Counted from the stretch's first letter, positions 1 through 9,637 are shown. The stretch: DNA of 19,891 nucleotides from Rhizopus sp. PT2906 (GCA_025529335.1 JAMYHX010000641.1:1-19891), one strand, 5' to 3'. A program made the numbers and translations. The notes: generated by a model from the letters alone, not told the origin.

Positions 1-1326
1 ACAGAAAGCGCCTACACAGAATCATCATCTGCTGCTGCTGCTCGACTAGAAGCTGTAAAGGCAGCCAAGAAACCACCTCTTCGTTCTCTTATCCTTGCTG
101 GCGATTACTTCCTCGCCACCATCCTTTCGACAGCCCTTACTAAACTCGTGCTTCGTTATGCCAAGATTGTAGACGACGCCACGCTTGCCAATGCTCGTAA
201 AGCAGAGGCTATGTTGATCATGACTAGTATCTTGCGTATTGGTCAATCTAAATTCGTTGCTTTTGAAATCGACGAAGACTCATACGATCGCATCATGCAA
301 GACTTGCGTGTCGTTGGCTCCGCTGACAATTCCACTGTAGATCGTGTTTACCTTGAAGAAACACGTGAAGCATATGCTAAACAACTTCAAGCTCAAGACA
401 AGCGCTTAGCCGATGCCAAGGCAGAAAGTGAAGTGAACACTCAAATCCAAGCCGACGATACGATCGTGTTCCGTCAGTTTACAAAGAAATCAGGAGGTAA
501 TGCGGATGAATACGACCAAGACTTGTCTCGTGCTACGGGTACATTAGATGACAAGGACGACCTGATGTCCAAATTGAACCGTATTGTCCAATTGACTGGC
601 TTTTCTGATAAGGTGTATGCTGAAGCCGTCGTTAATGTTCATCAATATGACATTCTTATGGACGTCTTGATTGTGAATCAGACAAATGAAACCCTACAAA
701 ACCTGACAGTTGAATTTGCCACACTGGGAGATCTTAAGCTCGTTGATCGTCCTACGACGCACAACTTGGCACCCCATTCATTCCTAACGGTCAAGGTGCC
801 TATCAAGGTATCCTCTACTGAAACAGGCGTGATATTTGGTAATATTGTGTATGACTCTCATGGATCAAGCGAGAACTGTGTTGTGTTGAACGACATTCAT
901 ATTGATATTATGGATTACATCAACCCTGCCTATTGCACAGAGACTCAATTCAGATCTATGTGGACCGAATTTGAGTGGGAAAACAAGGTGAATGTGAATA
1001 CAAATATTAGGTAAGGGAACTTATTCATTTGCTGGACTTGGCTAATAACATATTTTAGTGATTTACGCGCCTATTTGCAACACATTATGAAATCAACCAA
1101 CATGAACTGCTTAACACCCAAGAAGCAGCTTGAAGGCGACTGTGGCTTCTTATCAGCTAATATGTACGCTAGAAGTATATTTGGTGAAGATGCGTTAGCC
1201 AACTTGAGCATCGAAAAGAACGGTGACGGACCGATCACTGGACACATCCGTATTCGCTCCAAGACACAGGGCATTGCATTAAGTCTTGGTGACAAAATTA
1301 CGCTTGCCCAAAAGGTTGCAGCTTAA
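1..1326 (+). CDS. SEC26: Coatomer subunit beta (beta-COP), C-terminal part
   Basis: Beta-COP is a core subunit of the COPI coat that carries cargo from Golgi to ER and within the Golgi. The window opens inside the gene, so the N-terminal HEAT-repeat trunk and the start are missing. About 425 residues are visible. Exon 1..1010 and exon 1059..1326 are joined over a 48-nt intron (1011..1058, GTAAGG donor, CTAATAAC-like branch, TTTTAG acceptor) that splits a Ser codon. The last exon holds the most conserved block of the family, with YLQHIMKSTNMNCLTP, CGFLSANMYARSIFGEDALA and GHIRIRSKTQGIALSLGDKI. These correspond to the beta-coatomer C-terminal and appendage-platform domains. A charged, acidic linker lies upstream. 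AATAAA follows the stop at 1331. The next gene converges from the other strand with only 33 bp between stop codons. Identity is very secure; the symbol follows yeast. Confidence 0.97.
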
Positions 1327-1330
1327 TCAT

Positions 1331-1356
1331 AATAAAATTTTATCTATATTTTTATT
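1331..1356. terminator. Back-to-back polyadenylation signals of two convergent genes
   Basis: AATAAA on the plus strand (1331-1336) serves the coatomer gene. TTTATT at 1351-1356 reads AATAAA on the minus strand and serves the Grainyhead-like gene. Both lie inside the 33-bp gap between the stop codons, so the two 3' UTRs must overlap each other and probably the neighbour's coding end. Confidence 0.55.
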
Positions 1357-1359
1357 ATC

Positions 1360-3009
1360 TTAAAAAACCAACACTAATGTGACAGATTGACCATCTTCAT
1401 TATCTTCAGTCTGTACTAATATATCTTGCTCTTCTTGCATATCCTTCACGACATCATCCTCCATACGGACAACAATAGATTTCTTATCAGATCGTTTGAA
1501 CTTTCGAATGACTTTGCTGACAGGTTTCTTTATGTCACTGCGTTCAATTATCTTTTCAGTTAATTCTTTAACTGTCAGATGTTCTAAATAGATAGCTCTG
1601 TAGACATCGTCTGATTCAAACTTGATCAACACACTAAGCTCTGATAGCCCAAGCGTGAGTAAAATGGGCATGAACGATATGAATATTTTTTTCTCTCTTA
1701 CTTGCAATTCGTCTTCTTCTCTGAGGTACATAGGAAGGATCATAGCCTATGGGTACTTGTGCAGAGAAAGGATAATGCATATCCACAGCAGGAACAGGTT
1801 GAAAGCTTGTACTAAAACTTCTTCGCATGGGACCAGGCATAAAATTTACTGGAGCAGGTACTGGAGAAGGTAATGGCAAGAGAATGTTGCTACTGCCCGG
1901 AGAGGCAATTAAGCCGCGTCTATGCATATCTTCTGCCATGTCTTCTTCTGGTGTAACTAACTCTCTGAATACCGTCACGGGAGACGTTGGTGAATAAGCC
2001 AGCCAGAGGGGATGAGGTTCGCCGTTTTTCCCGCGAAGTTTTTCCAATTGTCGTTCAATGTGTCTTGCATCGTCCTTATTTTTCCTTTCCGCACCCTAAA
2101 TCAATGTAAGCTTGAGTATGATAAAAGAATTAAATCTTACCTTGTCACGAAATAACTTTATTCTGGAGTATGTCTTTTCGATATGAGGCACGCCTTGTTG
2201 ATAACTTTCGATTTGTAGACGAAGGGGTATACCTTTAACACCTTTGATTCTAGAAAAGTCTGTAGAGAGGCAGTTGAATTTGACATAGATGGATGCACCT
2301 GCTTTTCCATTCCAACGAAATACAATGCGATCAAATTGCCTGTGTTCGATGATGTGGATACCATTTGACCTTGAGATGTCTATTAAAAAAAATGATTAAT
2401 AACTAATAAAACAAATAATAAACAAATAATAATAATAATAATAACCTAAATCAATAGCTTTTGCTTTTTCTGCATTATTTTGATGAGATAACCAAAACTT
2501 CCAATAGTCAGTTGCACCAGCGCGGTGTGCTTCATCATGGAAAGTGATAATGGCTGTACTGATAATGTCTCCATCATAACCCTTGACATCCCTCAAGGTG
2601 ATATTATAATGTTGACCTGAAACAAAAGGTTAAATGAGGATAAGGTTTCATTATATCAATTTAACCTTTGTTTAAATAAGTTAAGGGAGGTTCATCAATT
2701 TTTTGAGCTGCGGCTGTTGGAGCTGTCACATAAAGTCAGTCACTTGAAACTGAAACATATTATTATCATCAGTAGGGTTACCTTCTAAACAAATGTCATA
2801 GCGTATTGAACTATAAAATGTCGTCAATACACTTCTATTCAATGTGTGTAACACTTTTAAAAAGGTAAAATGCATGGTCTGCGTGGGTTACACAGGCCGT
2901 GTAGATGATCGGATTACTTTCCGTTCAAAATAGAGTACCTGGCAGGGTTTAATGGTGGCATATGAGGTTGATCCATGGTAACATTTTGTTGCATGGCAAC
3001 AGATTTCAT
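1360..3009 (-). CDS. Grainyhead/CP2-family transcription factor
   Basis: This is a DNA-binding transcription factor of the CP2/Grainyhead superfamily, which uses an Ig-like CP2 fold and works as a dimer. Model of seven exons, minus strand: 3009-2939, 2834-2782, 2722-2666, 2616-2446, 2379-2141, 2095-1702, 1640-1360; 421 residues. Diagnostic motifs in order are LTYLNKGQHYNITL (about residues 55-68), YDGDIISTAIITFHDEAHR, TDYWKFWLSHQN, and NCLSTDFSRIKGVKGIPL near residue 145. The C-terminal 90 residues match the ubiquitin-like dimerisation domain, with VYRAIYLEHLTVKELTEKI and MEDDVVKDMQEEQDILVQ, and resemble the LSF/TFCP2 branch. A proline-rich linker joins the two domains. No SAM domain was seen. 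The first exon is uncertain: a better-looking acceptor at 2879-2880 breaks frame with exon 1, so translation may instead start at the ATG at 2875 (411 residues). Shorter than animal members (about 500-600). Confidence 0.93.
2425..2444. repeat. AAT-type microsatellite inside a Grainyhead-like gene intron
   Basis: A run of seven trinucleotide units lies directly beside the donor site of the 66-nt intron 2380-2445. It would be a length-variable marker within the intron. Confidence 0.8.
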
Positions 3010-3646
3010 AGGATAACCGAAAGAACTAGTATAGTTTGAAAATTAAGAAAAAGGAAAAGAAAGAAGAGAAAAAGGGTATTTACTGTCCTTTATAAAAATT
3101 TCTTGTAAGCATATCAAGTAACAATCTTGTTTGTATGAGAAAGAAAAAAAAGTATAAAATTTGAATAATAATCCTCCTTAAATGTGACTTTTAAAGAAAG
3201 AAAGACAGAGGGAGAATAGAGACAGAGTGTATTCATGCGCATACATAAATTCTGGAGTGTGTATCATACGATTTATTATTATTATTTGTATTATTTGTAT
3301 TACTATTTCTATACATATGTGTTATATATACATATATAATCTTGATTGTACTACTTTTATCCTTTGCTACTACTACTTTTTATAGTGCACGGTTGCTATT
3401 GTCCACGTGATTTATACAATACCCGCACATTTTTTTATCATACACACACATATGCATACTCTATCGCATACTTTTCTTCTTTTTTTTTTTCTTTTTCTTC
3501 TTTCTGTCTTTATATAAAAAAAGGGGACTTAATTGAAATAAATAAAAAGAGAGAAAAGGTATTTGTTGTTGGTGGGACGCGTAAAAAATATTTTTAAACA
3601 TTATCAAATAGAGAAATATCCTCTTTTTTTTTATTTTTTATACAAC
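3010..3646. promoter_or_regulatory. Shared divergent promoter of the Grainyhead-like gene and TUP1
   Basis: This is the whole gap between two divergent start codons. On the minus side a TATAAAG lies at 3088-3094, followed by a CT-rich leader up to the ATG at 3009. On the plus side TATATAAA lies at 3511-3518, preceded by a long T/C-rich tract (about 3465-3510). The centre holds AT-rich sequence with ATT repeats (3271-3310) and a short CA run (3442-3452). No coding signal was seen in it. Confidence 0.65.
3511..3518 (+). promoter_or_regulatory. TATA box of TUP1
   Basis: A perfect TATATAAA stands 129 bp before the TUP1 ATG, right after a pyrimidine-rich tract. This position fits a fungal core promoter with a leader of roughly 50-100 nt. 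Confidence 0.55.
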
Positions 3647-5837
3647 ATGTCAGTTTATAATCATCGCCCAATGGTGCCAACGCCACAAAGCCGCATTGTT
3701 GAAATGCTGGATTCAATAAGAAATGAGTTTGATCAGTTAGCACAAGAGCTTTACGTTTGCAAAACTCAAAGAGATGACTTTGAGCATAAAAGTATAACCA
3801 CTGTGTTATTATTGCTATCTTCATCATTTTAACCTTCTTCTTTAGTGAACCAACAAATTTCAGAAATGAATAACTTTCAACAAAGCTTGCTTGAATTGGA
3901 ACGTACTCAGCAAAATCAAAAGAAACAGTTAGTAGAATGATATATAGCAAACCTCTCCTTTCATTATTAAACATCTTGATAGATATGAAGAAGAGATTGC
4001 TCGGCTTCGTCAACAAATTGAATCACGAATGTCCTCTGGTCCTTCCGGAATGCCATTACATCCTCTTCCTCAACAGCAGCAACAACTTCCACATCAGCCT
4101 CCTCCACCTCCTCCTAATATTGGTCCTGGTTCGAATTACTTTGGTGGTATTATGAATGCTCATACAAACCAAGGTCCGCCTGGTCTAGTCGCTCCATCTC
4201 AAATACCCGAACGATCACCGAGCCAACATTCTCAGCAATCTCCTCACTACTCTTCTCAAGCACCACCACCACCACCATCATCTTACTTGAATGGTCAACA
4301 AACGTACTCACCTAACAGAGGTATACCCACCCCACCCACTTCAGGTCATCCCCAGCGACCTGATTGGGGTAACTATAGTTATCGACCTGGCTCTTCAGTT
4401 CCGCCTGCTGCGGTTCCACCTGAGTCTGTAGGATCGAAGCGTAAATCAAATTCATCTTCTTCCAGCGCTCCCTCTGCTCAACAGCAACAACAGCAACCAC
4501 CACCCATGATGGCGCGTACTGCACCTAATAAGATTTCAAGCCCATCAACCACCGGATCTGGAAATTTGGCTGATGTTGATCCTGACAATGTGCCTGCAAA
4601 TATGAAAGTAGAAGGTCAGGATTGGTTTGCCTTGTAAGTTTTCATTCATTCTCATTTACACACACGTCTCTCATGGGTATCTTATAGGTTTAATCCTAAA
4701 ACTCCTCGCCAATTGAAAGTGGATCTAGTCCATACTATGGATCATACAAGCGTTGTTTGCTGTGTCAAGTTTAGTGCAGATGGTCGTCTTTTGGCTGCTG
4801 GTTGCAATCGCGCTACCTTCATTTATGATGTAGCCACCTCTCAACGTGTGGCGTAAGTATTTGTCTATTTATCTTTTAGACAAAAACTAACATATCTTAG
4901 TGTTCTCCAAGATGAAACTATCAAGACTGAAGGCGATTTGTATATTCGATCTGTTTGCTTTAGTCCTGACGGAAATTACCTTGCTACGGGAGCTGAAGAC
5001 ATGCAAATTAGAGTAAGTCAATTTTGCCTTTTTAAATGCACAGATACTAACAAATAATAAGGTATGGGATATAGCCAACAAACGTATCAGAAATGTACTA
5101 GTCGGACATCAACAGGACATTTATTCGTTAGATTTCAGCCGAGACGGACGCTTGATCGCATCCGGCTCAGGTGATTGCACAGCAAGAATCTGGAGCATGG
5201 CAGACGGTAAATGTCTTCAAGTGCTTCGAATTTCAGATCATGATCAAAAAGACCCCGGAGTTACCAGTGTTGCCTTCTCACCTGATGGACGCATTATTGC
5301 AGCAGCTAGTTTAGATAAAATGATCAGAATTTGGGACACTCAGAGCGGCATTCTACTCGAACGACTTGAAGGACATAAAGACAGCGTATATTCTGTTGCA
5401 TTTATGCCAGATGGTAAAATGCTTGTCAGCGGAAGTTTAGACAAAACGTTGAAATTGTGGCAATTGGGTACAAACGAAGGACGCGGCATGGGAATCGAAA
5501 GAGATAGAGGTAAAGGACCATGTAAGGTTACTTTTACCGGACACAAAGATTTTGTTTTGTCTGTCGGATGTACACCTGACGGACGTTGGGTCGTATCTGG
5601 ATCAAAAGATCGTGGCGTCCAATTCTGGGATCCACGTACGGGACAGACACAGTTTATGTTGCAAGGACACAAGAATTCAGGTAATTTGAGAATAGGTTAT
5701 GTCAACATTGATATTTATTTTTCATTCTAGTCATTTCTGTTGCTATAAGTCCATCTGGAAAGCCTTTATTTGCAACAGGATCCGGTGATAACCGCGCAAG
5801 GATATGGAGTTATGATTCCATTGGAAAAGGATATTAA
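3647..5837 (+). CDS. TUP1: Tup1/Groucho-type WD40 transcriptional corepressor
   Basis: Tup1 works with Ssn6 (Cyc8) in the nucleus, brought in by DNA-binding repressors to silence target genes. Seven exons: 3647-3791, 3846-3927, 3983-4633, 4688-4852, 4901-5012, 5062-5680, 5731-5837; 626 residues. The N-terminal helix bundle (residues about 12-90: RIVEMLDSIRNEFDQLAQEL, then MNQQISEMNNF and YEEEIARLRQQIESR) is the tetramerisation/Ssn6-binding domain. Next comes a Pro/Gln/Ser-rich linker (about 95-280), then the family-specific lead-in DWFALFNPKTPRQLKVDL and HTSVVCCVKFSADG. Seven WD40 blades follow, including SPDGNYLATGAEDMQIRVWD, GHQQDIYSLDFSRDGRLIAS, GHKDSVYSVAF, SGSKDRGVQFWD and ATGSGDNRARIWSYD. 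Length is between yeast (713) and animal Groucho-like proteins. Introns are 48-55 nt, and one has a perfect TACTAAC branch. The gene shares a promoter with the Grainyhead-like factor. Confidence 0.97.
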
Positions 5838-6343
5838 CAATTATATTCGAAATAAGTTGTTACTTTTATTTCACACAATCACGCTTTTATTTTATTTTAT
5901 TTTTTCTTCTTGCCTTGCTCACTTCATAATAAATCAACTGTTCATTTATAATTGCTTAGTGCACGTATCGGTCATATGACATACTTGAAGCAGTAGAGGC
6001 TTCAAGAGTAGAAGGGTGATACATTCATCATGTATTTTAATAATCTATTTTATACATATATATTCATTCTAAGGCTGAATGATCAAATGGTTGTTTCAGT
6101 AAACATTAGCAGGACCCTGCAATAGTTTTATGATTCAAATCTTTTATGGTAATGGTAGTACGAACAGGTGCCACTTTAACCTGAAACAGAGACAGTGCCA
6201 TTGGAGATGAGTTTCTGTTCATGCAATCTTTGCTCACGTGAGTTGCAGATCCACCTTAGAATACGCTGCCAAGTCACGCTACCCTTAATGTCCCCCCCTT
6301 TTTTTTTTCAAAGTTACTTTACAGTGTATGAACCTTCATAAAA
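5838..6343. other. TUP1 3' region and intergenic DNA
   Basis: AATAAA at 5928-5933 is the likely poly(A) signal of TUP1. The rest is AT-rich without credible coding potential. A C7 run followed by a T run (about 6294-6309) marks the edge of the decayed region that follows. Confidence 0.6.
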
Positions 6344-6930
6344 TTGAAGCGACTAAATGAACCCATCACCCATTTCATCGCTCAGTTTCCTGACGATGAT
6401 GTAATAGAAGAGTCTGTAGCTCTTTACAATGAGAGTGGAGAAAGCATACAGCAAAAAACACAAAAAGATGCAACCCTGAATGCACCTTTTATGATATTTA
6501 TCGCTGACATTATACTTTTAAGAAGGATATTGAGAAGCAATATTGTCTTATTTGAAGTTCTACGTTAGAAAGAAAACTTTGCACCATTAAGGTGGACTTT
6601 AAACTTGGCGACGAAAAATGTAAAATGATACACAACGGAAAGTATAACCATAGCAGATACTTACTTGAGCATTTGACAGTTGCAGAGAAAAGCCGTCTTA
6701 GTGAAAAAGCTGAAGATGCCCACGTCAAACCTAGCAAGGCTGTGTTGGGCTTTCATCCAGAACCGAGGGAAGTTGCTCCTTCTATTTACGATTCTGTAAG
6801 AAAGATTTTGATCAACAAGTACCGTGCAAAATACGAATTGAAAAATACCAGAGGATGGACACTAGTAAAAAACTTTATTATATCTTGCTCTTTCAAGACG
6901 AAGAAGTTTGAACTGCCGTTTAGCTCTTAA
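6344..6930 (+). pseudogene. Decayed FAR1/MULE-like transposase N-terminal remnant
   Basis: Two open stretches in different frames (6344-6568 and about 6508-6930) read like one broken protein. Neither has a good ATG, and the second frame carries an in-frame TGA at 6553-6555. The second stretch holds Cys (LERKLCTIKVDF) and then a spaced HNGKYNHSRYLLEH, resembling the terminal Cys...His-x-His of FAR1-type zinc domains. After it come EKSRLSEKAE, VKPSKAVLGF and PSIYDSVRKI, similar in layout to the segment that links FAR1 domains to MULE transposase cores. No DDE core follows. I infer a truncated, inactive Mutator-like element piece; a different lineage-specific family remains possible. Confidence 0.42.
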
Positions 6931-7069
6931 CCTATCATTACTGCTGTCACTTTCAAGACCACTAAGGGCAACTATATTTATTCAATCATATTTAATATCT
7001 TCCACAAACATAAAAAAAAAAGGAAACGAGTATTTATCTAATAAGACACACCTGCTCCTGGTCTCTCAA

Positions 7070-7591
7070 ATGTTGTCATCAATGAAAAAAACATCTATGC
7101 TTGCAGTCAACAAAGATACAAGTGTTCAAACTGTATTACCTGCTCCTGCTCCTATCAATACCTCCAAGAAATATCAAGACAAGATTGATAAGACCGAAAC
7201 ACTTAAAAAGGAGAAAGAAAAGAACAAGATAACAGGAAATGAGCAAAAACAATTACGATGTCCCTTTTGTGGTGGAACCGATCACTCTCGCTCCTCCAGC
7301 AAGTTGTGTCCTATGAATAAATCAAAAATGAAATATCCAAAGCCTAAAGATACTATCGAGAAAACTTTTGTAATCAACACATCTTTGGCTAATACTTGCA
7401 AATATCCCAAGCTCATTACCTTGATTCAAGAAGCAGTTGACTACGCTACTCAACTGGTATACGTTGGATCCATTTTTGCTAACTACTATTTTTTGGAACT
7501 TCTCGAAAATGGTGAAGAACTACCTGTAGTCATCTAGAATTTGTTCTATAACGTATTTTCTATCTTTGCTGGCCAAGGAAAATACGCATAA
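7070..7591 (+). pseudogene. Zinc-knuckle protein fragment with in-frame stops
   Basis: The ATG at 7070 opens 155 codons to a TAG at 7535-7537. The first part is Lys-rich and low complexity. It is followed by a C-x2-C-x4-H-x7-C cluster (CPFCGGTDHSRSSSKLC) and then a non-polar, plausible helical part (YPKLITLIQEAVDYATQLVY, then FANYYFLELLENGEELP). After the TAG the same frame still reads like protein (NLFYNVFSIFAGQGKYA) until a TAA at 7589-7591. This points to a longer ancestral gene broken by stops. The layout recalls repeated, transposon-linked ORFs of Mucorales, but I cannot name the family. A short functional protein ending at 7537 is the alternative. Confidence 0.45.
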
Positions 7592-7610
7592 GACATTTAC
7601 TTAATAAACA

Positions 7611-7667
7611 CATTATTCTTTTTCCCATTGACCTTTACGTTTAACACTTTTTATCTTCAAATATCAC
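7611..7667 (+). repeat. Imperfect direct repeat, copy 1
   Basis: Matches 7761-7820 with small gaps at roughly 80% identity by eye. Shared cores are CCCATTGAC, TTTACG, TCTTCAA and the end AAATATCAC. Offset about 150 bp. Confidence 0.6.
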
Positions 7668-7760
7668 ACCATTGTTATTATTTTCTTCCAGTTCTTGCAT
7701 TTGCTTTTTATTACTGTAGCAGCCTTTCTCTATGTGCGTTCTGTTATGCTCACATGGATA

Positions 7761-7820
7761 CTTTATTCTTTTGTCCCATTGACTTTTACGCTTTAATATC
7801 TTTTCTTCAACAAATATCAC
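7761..7820 (+). repeat. Imperfect direct repeat, copy 2
   Basis: Second copy of the unit at 7611-7667. The two copies lie between the two decayed coding remnants. No flanking terminal inverted repeats were seen. Confidence 0.6.
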
Positions 7821-7867
7821 GATTATCTCTTCAGATAATAACAGCGTCTCAAAGTGCCATAGCTTAA

Positions 7868-8538
7868 TTCATCAAAAAGACTACAACTAGAGCTGTGACA
7901 GCAGAAGAAGCAGCTAACGTTGCTCCAGCTGAATCTATAGCCATTGGTGTAGCGGAGGCAGTTACTGAAGATTTAGAAATAAAGGAAGATGATGCTTCCT
8001 ACAACCAAAACTCAAACACATTGCCCAATTTGCGTCCTACGAAAGAAGCAGCAGTAAACAACCACATATCTAACGTAGTGGTTGAGTGGGGAGACCAAGC
8101 TTGTAATCCCAGTCTATCAATACAACGAAGCTGCGAGTGCTAGAAATACTCAGGCTTTACAGAAGGTTGAGGTCGAAATGATGCAAGTTTGGACGCGCGT
8201 AAATGCTTTATCAAGAAGCTTGAAGCCAAGAATTGCGCTAGGGAATTTACTACTTTAGTATTCATCATGGAGACGCGAGCCACAGAAACTATTACTCAGT
8301 ACTCAGCACGATTCGTCAAGGCGATTAATAATGTGAACTTGGATGTGCACAACAGTTTTTGGCATTGTTGTCTAGGCCTGTGCAGGTGTGTGCGAAATTA
8401 GCCTTACACAACCGTCCCTATACAGAATTGACCATCGAAGGGATCTCCAAAGTAGCTCAAGTCGTACTAGGAGACAACCGCATGTTGGACTTCATTATAA
8501 ACAGCAATCAAAATAAAAAGAGGACTACTCCAAAGTAA
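7868..8538 (+). pseudogene. Frameshifted gag-like retroelement remnant
   Basis: Coding-like sequence passes through three frames. The first (7868-8143) is Ala/Glu-rich and has no ATG. Near 8097 the sense moves to another frame (KLVIPVYQYNEAASARN). From about 8165 to 8357 it is in a third (DARKCFIKKLEAKNCAREFT, then TITQYSARFVKAINNVNLD). From about 8359 to the stop at 8538 it moves again, at a T-run (VCAKLALHNRPYTELTI). The spacing of a 'Q-Y-S-x-R-F' element and a following helical part resembles the capsid region of Ty3/Gypsy Gag, which would make it a dead long-terminal-repeat element piece of the fungus. No protease, reverse transcriptase, integrase or LTR is visible. Identity is inference; the decay through several frameshifts is seen. 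Confidence 0.4.
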
Positions 8539-8978
8539 ATGAGAATAGACTTTTCGCGCTTAAGTATGAAAGACCACTACACTGTCCATTTTTAATTGAC
8601 TGCCCCCCATCCCTGTAAGCATTAAATAAACCAAATTCTCAGCTGTATGACAACAATAGAGGTCAGGACTATCTTAAGCATCAGCTTAAAAAGATCTCAC
8701 CAAGCTAATATGTCCAGTAAGATAGTCTACAACTATGCTTATCAACGATGTTACTTTGCCCCATCGCTGTTAAGAAATTAACTAAAGTCTCTCGTCTTTG
8801 AACTATAGAATAACAGTGTACTATAGTCCACAGGCCGAAATGATATCTTTTTGTGCAAAATACAAACATCGGTTTACAAGTGATACAATTTCTAGAAAAT
8901 ATATTTTTGACAAAATGAAGAGTCTTTGGAATTCATTTTTATATAGAAATGGCTTTTTTACTTCAAAGAAAGGGTTGC
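8539..8978. other. Gene-free, repeat-bearing AT-rich stretch
   Basis: No credible gene was found. A weak second direct repeat is visible: a segment starting TGCCCC(CC)ATC at 8601-8640 resembles 8757-8793. The open frame on the plus strand at 8798-8989 runs over the end of COX13 and is judged a chance overlap. Confidence 0.45.
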
Positions 8979-9489
8979 TTATTCGCTAGCAGAAAGGTTG
9001 ACTTTAGGGTTGAAGAAAAGAGCTTCCTTACCCCAGAAGAAATCCTATAGAGTCAATCAGCTAATTGAACTTCACATATATTATTTCAACTTACTCTAGC
9101 ACGGAAGTTGATGTAAGGGTATTTGACCCATTCCTTAGGGTGATGCTTTTGGTGTTCATGGTGAGCGTGGTAAATGTTGTAGGCATTGGCACCAGCAGCA
9201 ATGAGACTAATAAATAAGGTTAGTCTTTGTTTTCATAAAGAGTAGCTCGATAATTACGAAGGAATGGCAACGAAAAGAGTGATCTTCTTCCAGGTTTCAG
9301 CAGATTCTATGGATAAAATGAGTATTGTTTAAAAATTAAAGAGTATATAATTAAATTACCAGCAGCATGCTTCTTGACAGCTTCACGTTCAGCGAGGAAG
9401 CTGCTGTTTTGAGCAGTGGTAGATTGGAAACGAACACCAGCACGCTTTACAGAAGCAGCGACTTGAGAGCTAACAATACGGGCGGCCAT
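8979..9489 (-). CDS. COX13: Cytochrome c oxidase subunit VIa, mitochondrial precursor
   Basis: A small regulatory subunit of respiratory complex IV in the inner mitochondrial membrane. Four exons on the minus strand (9489-9360, 9306-9258, 9206-9095, 9044-8979) give 118 residues, the usual size. Residues 1-27 (MAARIVSSQVAASVKRAGVR, then FQST) form an Arg/Ser-rich, acid-free presequence. Next comes AETWKKITLFVAIPSLIAAG, the start of the single membrane helix, then a His-rich stretch (IYHAHHEHQKHH). The family signature follows: EWVKYPYINFRARDFFWG and LFFNPKVN. Introns are 50-53 nt. The gene lies in tandem behind EFR3 with 247 bp between them, which contain a CCAAT box. Confidence 0.95.
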
Positions 9490-9632
9490 TATAAGTAATA
9501 AAAAAGAACTGGTCTCATAATTTCTTTGCCCATCAGTTTTTTTTTTCTTTCCCGGTACCCCCTCAGCCAGGGTGTACTTAAATTTTTATGGCGCCTCTTT
9601 TGGCACTTACTTAAATCACCCAGAATTTTTTG

Positions 9633-9637
9633 ATTGG
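9633..9637 (-). promoter_or_regulatory. CCAAT box upstream of COX13
   Basis: ATTGG on the plus strand reads CCAAT toward COX13, 144 bp before its ATG. CCAAT is the binding site of the HAP/NF-Y complex, known to activate respiratory genes in fungi. A CRE-like ACGTCA half site lies just further upstream. Function here is inferred from position. Confidence 0.4.

Noticed and set aside
3346..3597. 83-codon open frame in the TUP1 promoter
   Set aside because: It is Phe/Tyr/Ser-rich low complexity from T/C-rich promoter DNA and includes the TATA box.
4127..4137. Sequence resembling a tRNA B box
   Set aside because: It lies in the TUP1 coding exon, with no A box or cloverleaf around it.
4312..4524. 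Antisense open frame within TUP1
   Set aside because: It is the shadow of the Pro/Gln-rich linker coding sequence on the other strand.
6290..6310. C-run/T-run that reads as a polypurine tract on the minus strand, as near an LTR
   Set aside because: The gag-like remnant is on the plus strand, so orientation does not fit, and no LTR was seen.
8798..8989. 63-codon plus-strand open frame
   Set aside because: It has no family signal and its end overlaps the COX13 last exon on the other strand.
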